Shown piece by piece: positions 60,565 through 64,000 of a stretch of DNA of 64,000 nucleotides. Below the pieces are notes generated by a model, which saw nothing but the letters and a program-made list of their open reading frames with translations, was not told the origin of the DNA and did no database searches. Location of the stretch: positions 2,294,001-2,358,000 of the forward strand of contig NZ_CP053344.1 of assembly GCF_013113715.1 (NCBI RefSeq), written 5' to 3'. The number at the start of each line of letters is the position of its first letter. Position 1 is the stretch's first letter. Both the position numbers and the translations under genes were made by a program. The DNA is from Herbiconiux sp. SALV-R1 (lineage in GTDB: Bacteria > Actinomycetota > Actinomycetes > Actinomycetales > Microbacteriaceae).

Positions 60565-60596
60565 CGGGGAGGGCGGTGCGGGGCGGGGCGGCGGCC

Positions 60597-61742
60597 TCAG
60601 GAGACCGCTGCCGACGCCGTCGCGGCGGCCTCGGCCCTGGTCTCCTGGGGCCGCTTCGCGTGCGCGGTGAGCGTGCGCAGCACGAGCTCGACGTCGCCCT
60701 TCTCGTACCCCTCGACGATGGCGCGGTGGTCGTCGTGCAGCGCTGCGGTGGCCCGGGTCGACTCGCGGATCGAGCGCTGCTCCATCGCCGGCAGCCGCAG
60801 CCCCTTGTAGGTCTCGGTGAGGATGACGCTGCCGGCGAGCCCCACGAGGTACTCGTGGAAGGCGCTGTTCGCGCGGATCCAGCCCTCGGGGTCGCTGAAT
60901 TGGCCGTCGACGCTGAACTCGAGGGTGGCCTCGAGCAGCGTGCGCAGCTCGGCGAGCTGGTCGGGGCCCACGGCTCCGACGGTCTGCGCGGCGGCGCCGA
61001 TCTCGATGGCGAGCTTGGCGGCGTAGTAGTCGAAGATCACCTGGTCGGGAACCGGCTCGACCTGGAAGGTGGCGCCGGTGCGGCGCACGAGGCCCTCCGT
61101 GGTGAGGGCGACGAGCGACTGGTAGGCGCGGCCCACCTCGATGTCGAGCTCGGCGGCGATCGCCTCGGCGTCGAGCGGCTGGGCCTCGTCGGTGACCGCC
61201 CCGACGACGTAATCGCGCACCGCGTGCAGGGCCGCAGCATCCGGTGCCGTCTCCATGCGGCCGAAGGAGCCGCGGAAGTAGGCCAGCGGGTTGCCGGGCT
61301 TCGACGACACCCGCACCACGCGGGCGAGGAAGACGAGGTGGGTGCCGCCGCGCACGGTCTCGTCGACGACGCACTCGAAGTGGGCGATGCACCCCGCGAT
61401 GAGCGGCACCCCGGTCTGGCCGCGCTCGACGGCGATGGTCTGGAACTTGTCGGGCGCCTTGCTGGCGAAGCGCTGCGCGATGGGCGCGGAGTCCTCGGCG
61501 AGCACGTTGACGGCGAAGGTGCCGGTCTTCACGATGGCCTGCGCCGTGGTCGAGGTGACGTTGAGGCAGATGAGCAGGCTCGGCGGCTCGTCGGAGAGCG
61601 AGCTCACCGCGCTGGCGGCGGCGCCCAGGTCTTCGCCGTCGAGGGTGGTGGTGATGACGGTCACCCCGCTCGCGAACCGCCCCATGACGTCACGGAACTC
61701 GCCCTTGCTCGGGCCGTCTGCCGTGATCTCGACTTCGGTCAT
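60597..61742 (-). CDS. Flavin reductase fused to a GntR-like wHTH/FCD regulator module
   Basis: 381 residues in one continuous frame. Residues about 15-165 are a flavin-reductase-like domain (GRFASGVTVITTTLDGEDLG, SSLSDEPPSLLICLN, FAVNVLAED, CVVDETVRGGTHLVFLARV). Residues about 170-225 (LDAEAIAAELDIEVGRAYQSL, TEGLVRRTG) look like a winged helix, and about 235-360 match the FCD all-helical ligand domain (SAFHEYLVGLAGSV; HDDHRAIVEGYEKGD). It could reduce free FMN/FAD for the oxygenase at 30.0-31.3 kb and also read its own redox or ligand state at DNA. FCD fusions of this kind are uncommon. It is divergent from the cupin/VAO operon. Confidence 0.8.
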   Translation of the reverse strand: MTEVEITADGPSKGEFRDVMGRFASGVTVITTTLDGEDLGAAASAVSSLSDEPPSLLICLNVTSTTAQAIVKTGTFAVNVLAEDSAPIAQRFASKAPDKFQTIAVERGQTGVPLIAGCIAHFECVVDETVRGGTHLVFLARVVRVSSKPGNPLAYFRGSFGRMETAPDAAALHAVRDYVVGAVTDEAQPLDAEAIAAELDIEVGRAYQSLVALTTEGLVRRTGATFQVEPVPDQVIFDYYAAKLAIEIGAAAQTVGAVGPDQLAELRTLLEATLEFSVDGQFSDPEGWIRANSAFHEYLVGLAGSVILTETYKGLRLPAMEQRSIRESTRATAALHDDHRAIVEGYEKGDVELVLRTLTAHAKRPQETRAEAAATASAAVS

Positions 61743-61871
61743 GTCTCGCCCCTTTGCGCTGACTGGTGTGGCGGGGCAGGTGCCCCGGCGACTGTGGCGA
61801 TGCTAGCATTTGGTTACAACAGCTACAACTACTTTGTGGCGAGGACGACGACGTTCAGCAAGGAGTGCAGT

Positions 61872-62306
61872 ATGCAGATCATCTCGGGCCGATCGGGTGC
61901 CCCCTCCATCACCGCCACCGGCACCTTCACGGGCCAGGTGTTCCAAGACCCGGTGCTCGGCGGTCTCGACGAGGTGAAGATCAACACCGTCATCTTCACC
62001 CCCTGCTCGCGCACCTACTGGCACCACCACGAGAACGGGCAGCTGCTGCAGGTGTTCCGCGGCAAGGGGTACGTCTGCGGGCGCGACGGCGTACCCCGCG
62101 TGATCACCGAGGGCGACACCGTGTGGATCGAACCCGGCGAGCGGCACTGGCACGGCGGCACCGCCGAGACGCTGCTCGGGCACACCGCGATCACGCTGGG
62201 CGGCACCGAGTGGCTCGAGGAGGTCTCCGAGGAGGAGTACGCCGAGGCCGCACGGGTGAACGGGCTCGGCGACGACGCATCCGCTTCGACCCCCGCGGGT
62301 GCCTGA
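61872..62306 (+). CDS. Cupin-domain protein
   Basis: 144 residues; ATG 61872 with AAGGAG. Single cupin barrel: motif 1 TYWHHHENGQLLQVFRGKG (metal His cluster, about residues 50-68) and motif 2 EPGERHWHGG (about residue 96). The pattern resembles carboxymuconolactone-decarboxylase-associated and QdoI-like small cupins. Two tandem words TTACAAC/CTACAAC upstream (61813-61830) could be an operator. Its stop overlaps the region of the VAO start. Confidence 0.82.
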   Translation: MQIISGRSGAPSITATGTFTGQVFQDPVLGGLDEVKINTVIFTPCSRTYWHHHENGQLLQVFRGKGYVCGRDGVPRVITEGDTVWIEPGERHWHGGTAETLLGHTAITLGGTEWLEEVSEEEYAEAARVNGLGDDASASTPAGA

Positions 62307-62310
62307 GGCC

Positions 62311-63918
62311 ATGCCCGCCCGCCGACCCGAACCCGCGGTGCTCTCCGACGCCGCGCGCGACGAGCTCATCGCCCTGCTCGGACGCGACCGGATGCTGCTC
62401 ACCGAAGAGGAGCGCGACACCTTCCGCGATCCCTACTGGTTCCACGACGACCGCAGCTACGACTCGTCGGGCGTGGTCTTCCCGCGCACCGTCGAGGAGG
62501 TGCAGGAGGTCGTGCGCATCGCCGCCCGCCACGAGCAGCCGGTGTGGACCTCTTCCCAGGGGCGCAACAACGGCTACGGCGGCCCCTCGCCGCGCGTCGC
62601 GGGGTCGCTGCTCATCAGCCTGCGCGAGATGAACCGCATCCTGCACATCGACACCGAGCTCGCCTATGCCGTGGTCGAGCCCGGGGTGCGCTGGCTCGAC
62701 CTCTACGCGGCGCTGCACGAGCAGGGCGACGAGCTCATGCTCTCGGTGCCCGACATCGGCTGGGGGTCGATCATCGGCAACTCGCTCGACAACGGCATGA
62801 CCTACCTGCCCATGGGTGTCGACTTCCAGGCGCCCACCGGCATGGAGGTGGTGCTGGCCGACGGCTCGCTGCTGCGCACCGGCATGGGCGCCATCCCCGA
62901 CTCGAAGTCGTGGCACCTCTACAAGCGCGGCCTCGGCCCCACCCTCGACGCGCTGTTCACGCAGTCGAACTACGGCATCGTCACCCGGATGGGCGTGTGG
63001 CTGCAGCGCCGCCCCCGCGTCTACGCACCGCTCTACCTCTCGGTGCCGCGCGACCACCAGCTCGCGCAGGCGGTCGACATCATCCGCGAGCTGCGGCTCG
63101 ACGGCGTCATCCGCGGCGTGCCGAACCTGCAGAACCTCATCACCATGGGCACGCAGTTCCCCGAGCACATGGGCATGTTCCCGGGTGCCGACTCCACCTG
63201 GAGCGAGGAGCGCCTCGACGGGCTCGCCGACGCCACCGGCATCGGGCGGTGGGGCGTGCGCACCGCGCTCTGGGGGGACGGGCCGGTGGTCGACCACCAT
63301 CTGGCGCGCATCCGTGAGGCGTGGTCGGCGATCGAGGGCTCGCGGGTCGACGAGCTCGGGCGCTTCGGGCCGGAGAACTGGGGCGAGATCAGCACCTTCA
63401 TGCAGAAGATCTCGGCCGGCATCCCGACCATGGAGATGATGGAGCAGATGCCCGACTGGGTGGGTCACGTGGGCTTCTCGCCCATCGTGCCGCTGCAGGG
63501 CGCCGAGGTGACCGCCGTGGTCGACCGCATCAAGGCGCGGGTGATCGAGCGCACCGGCACGAACTTCGTGTGCGCCATCTTCCCGACCAACGACCGCAGC
63601 GCCATGATCGTGAGCTCGGTGAGCTTCGACCGCACCAACGAGGCCGATGTGGCGCGCACCTTCGAGACGGTGCGCATCCTCATCGAGGAGATCGCCTCGC
63701 TCGGCTACGGCGAGTACCGCGCCCACCTCGACTTCATGGACCTGGCGAGCGACCAGTACTCCTTCGGCGACCACGCCTACCGCCGCTTCACCGAGGCGAT
63801 CAAAGACGCGGTCGACCCCAAGGGCATCCTCTCCCCCGGCCGCCACGGCGTGTGGCCGGCGCGCTACCGCGACGAGTCGCAGGGCGCGGGGCGACGAGAC
63901 GCCGCAAGCGGGACGTGA
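62311..63918 (+). CDS. VAO-type FAD-binding oxidoreductase, paralogue 2
   Basis: 535 residues from ATG 62311 (a GTG at 62299 overlaps the cupin stop and is the alternative). The FAD domain segments are QGRNNGYGGPSPRVAG, SLREMNRILHIDTELAYAVVEPG, VPDIGWGSIIGNSLDNG and LADGSLLRTGMGAIPDS; the C-terminus is GYGEYRAHLDFMDLA ... DPKGILSPGRHGVWP. It belongs to the same vanillyl-alcohol/eugenol oxidase/PchF group as the 32.7-kb gene but replaces several residues (NNGYGG for NLGYGG). Likely oxidises a 4-alkylphenol at the benzylic position. Lacks the disordered N-terminal extension of its paralogue. Confidence 0.85.
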   Translation: MPARRPEPAVLSDAARDELIALLGRDRMLLTEEERDTFRDPYWFHDDRSYDSSGVVFPRTVEEVQEVVRIAARHEQPVWTSSQGRNNGYGGPSPRVAGSLLISLREMNRILHIDTELAYAVVEPGVRWLDLYAALHEQGDELMLSVPDIGWGSIIGNSLDNGMTYLPMGVDFQAPTGMEVVLADGSLLRTGMGAIPDSKSWHLYKRGLGPTLDALFTQSNYGIVTRMGVWLQRRPRVYAPLYLSVPRDHQLAQAVDIIRELRLDGVIRGVPNLQNLITMGTQFPEHMGMFPGADSTWSEERLDGLADATGIGRWGVRTALWGDGPVVDHHLARIREAWSAIEGSRVDELGRFGPENWGEISTFMQKISAGIPTMEMMEQMPDWVGHVGFSPIVPLQGAEVTAVVDRIKARVIERTGTNFVCAIFPTNDRSAMIVSSVSFDRTNEADVARTFETVRILIEEIASLGYGEYRAHLDFMDLASDQYSFGDHAYRRFTEAIKDAVDPKGILSPGRHGVWPARYRDESQGAGRRDAASGT

Positions 63919-63922
63919 GAAG

Positions 63923-64000
63923 GTGAGCGGAACGCAGCTGGGCCCTTCCGATGCCTTCCTGGCGGCGGCGGTCGACCTGCTCGGCGATGAGTTCGTGCTG
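63923..64000 (+). CDS. Start of a further gene, truncated by window end
   Basis: From GTG 63923 (GAGAAG upstream) 26 codons are visible: SGTQLGPSDAFLAAAVDLLG and so on. The string FLAAAVDLLGDEFVL resembles the N-terminus of FAD-binding oxidoreductases of the same family. Too short to classify; the coupling to the VAO gene is clear (four bases apart). Confidence 0.5.
   Translation, partial: MSGTQLGPSDAFLAAAVDLLGDEFVL

Overview
High-GC (about 70%) DNA from an actinobacterium. The strong G/C bias at third codon positions, many GTG starts, ATGA/GTGA stop-start overlaps, a SigL/RslA-type sigma/anti-sigma pair and actinobacterial-type tRNA-Glu point to Microbacteriaceae (a Herbiconiux- or Curtobacterium-like organism is my inference; no rRNA is present to prove it). 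The window looks chromosomal: no phage, conjugation or CRISPR genes, and one IS3-family insertion.

Region 1 (1-9.1 kb) is housekeeping-like: the 3' part of a GH15 glycoside hydrolase, an FBP-type zinc protein, a DUF998 membrane protein, tRNA-Glu(CTC), a lipid kinase, an MBL-fold hydrolase, a phytoene-desaturase-like FAD oxidoreductase, a fatty-acyl-CoA synthetase, and a SigL-like ECF sigma factor with its zinc anti-sigma factor.

Region 2 (9.2-16.9 kb) is a tight five-gene operon: a divergent EPSP-synthase homologue, an acyl-CoA ligase, an acyl-CoA dehydrogenase, a Y-X6-K enoyl-reductase-type SDR and a 2,4-dienoyl-CoA-reductase-like flavoprotein. This gene set matches the shikimate-to-cyclohexanecarboxyl-CoA (CHC-CoA) route known from ansatrienin-type Streptomyces clusters. 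In Microbacteriaceae it would plausibly prime omega-cyclohexyl membrane fatty acids.

Region 3 (16.9-30 kb) is mixed: an azoreductase, a NarL-type two-component system, a SHOCT protein, an HD-domain protein with a 45-bp minisatellite, a complete IS3-family element with a frameshifted orfA, a DUF222/HNH protein, a lone PemK/MazF-like protein, a secreted coiled-coil cell-wall protein, an SDR and a LysR regulator. In-frame or intergenic tandem repeats (15, 24, 32, 45, about 60, 108 bp) are unusually dense here.

Region 4 (30-64 kb) is a large catabolic island with divergent transcription units. It holds two (perhaps three) vanillyl-alcohol-oxidase-type FAD enzymes, a flavin-dependent acyl-CoA-dehydrogenase-fold oxygenase candidate, zinc alcohol dehydrogenases, an aldehyde dehydrogenase, a fused E1 alpha/beta plus E2 2-oxoacid dehydrogenase, SDRs, a hydantoinase/acetophenone-carboxylase-type A+B pair with a small zinc-ribbon partner, a sugar-type ABC importer with two tandem binding proteins, a DddP-like M24 protein with its NAD(P) dehydrogenase partner, and regulators (GntR-FCD, XRE-cupin, and a flavin reductase fused to a GntR-like FCD module). 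I infer oxidation of para-alkylphenols or related lignin-derived aryl compounds: benzylic oxidation by the VAO enzyme, dehydrogenation to an aryl ketone, ATP-dependent carboxylation, then cleavage to acyl units. Repeated palindromes upstream of several of these units suggest co-regulation by GntR-FCD proteins.
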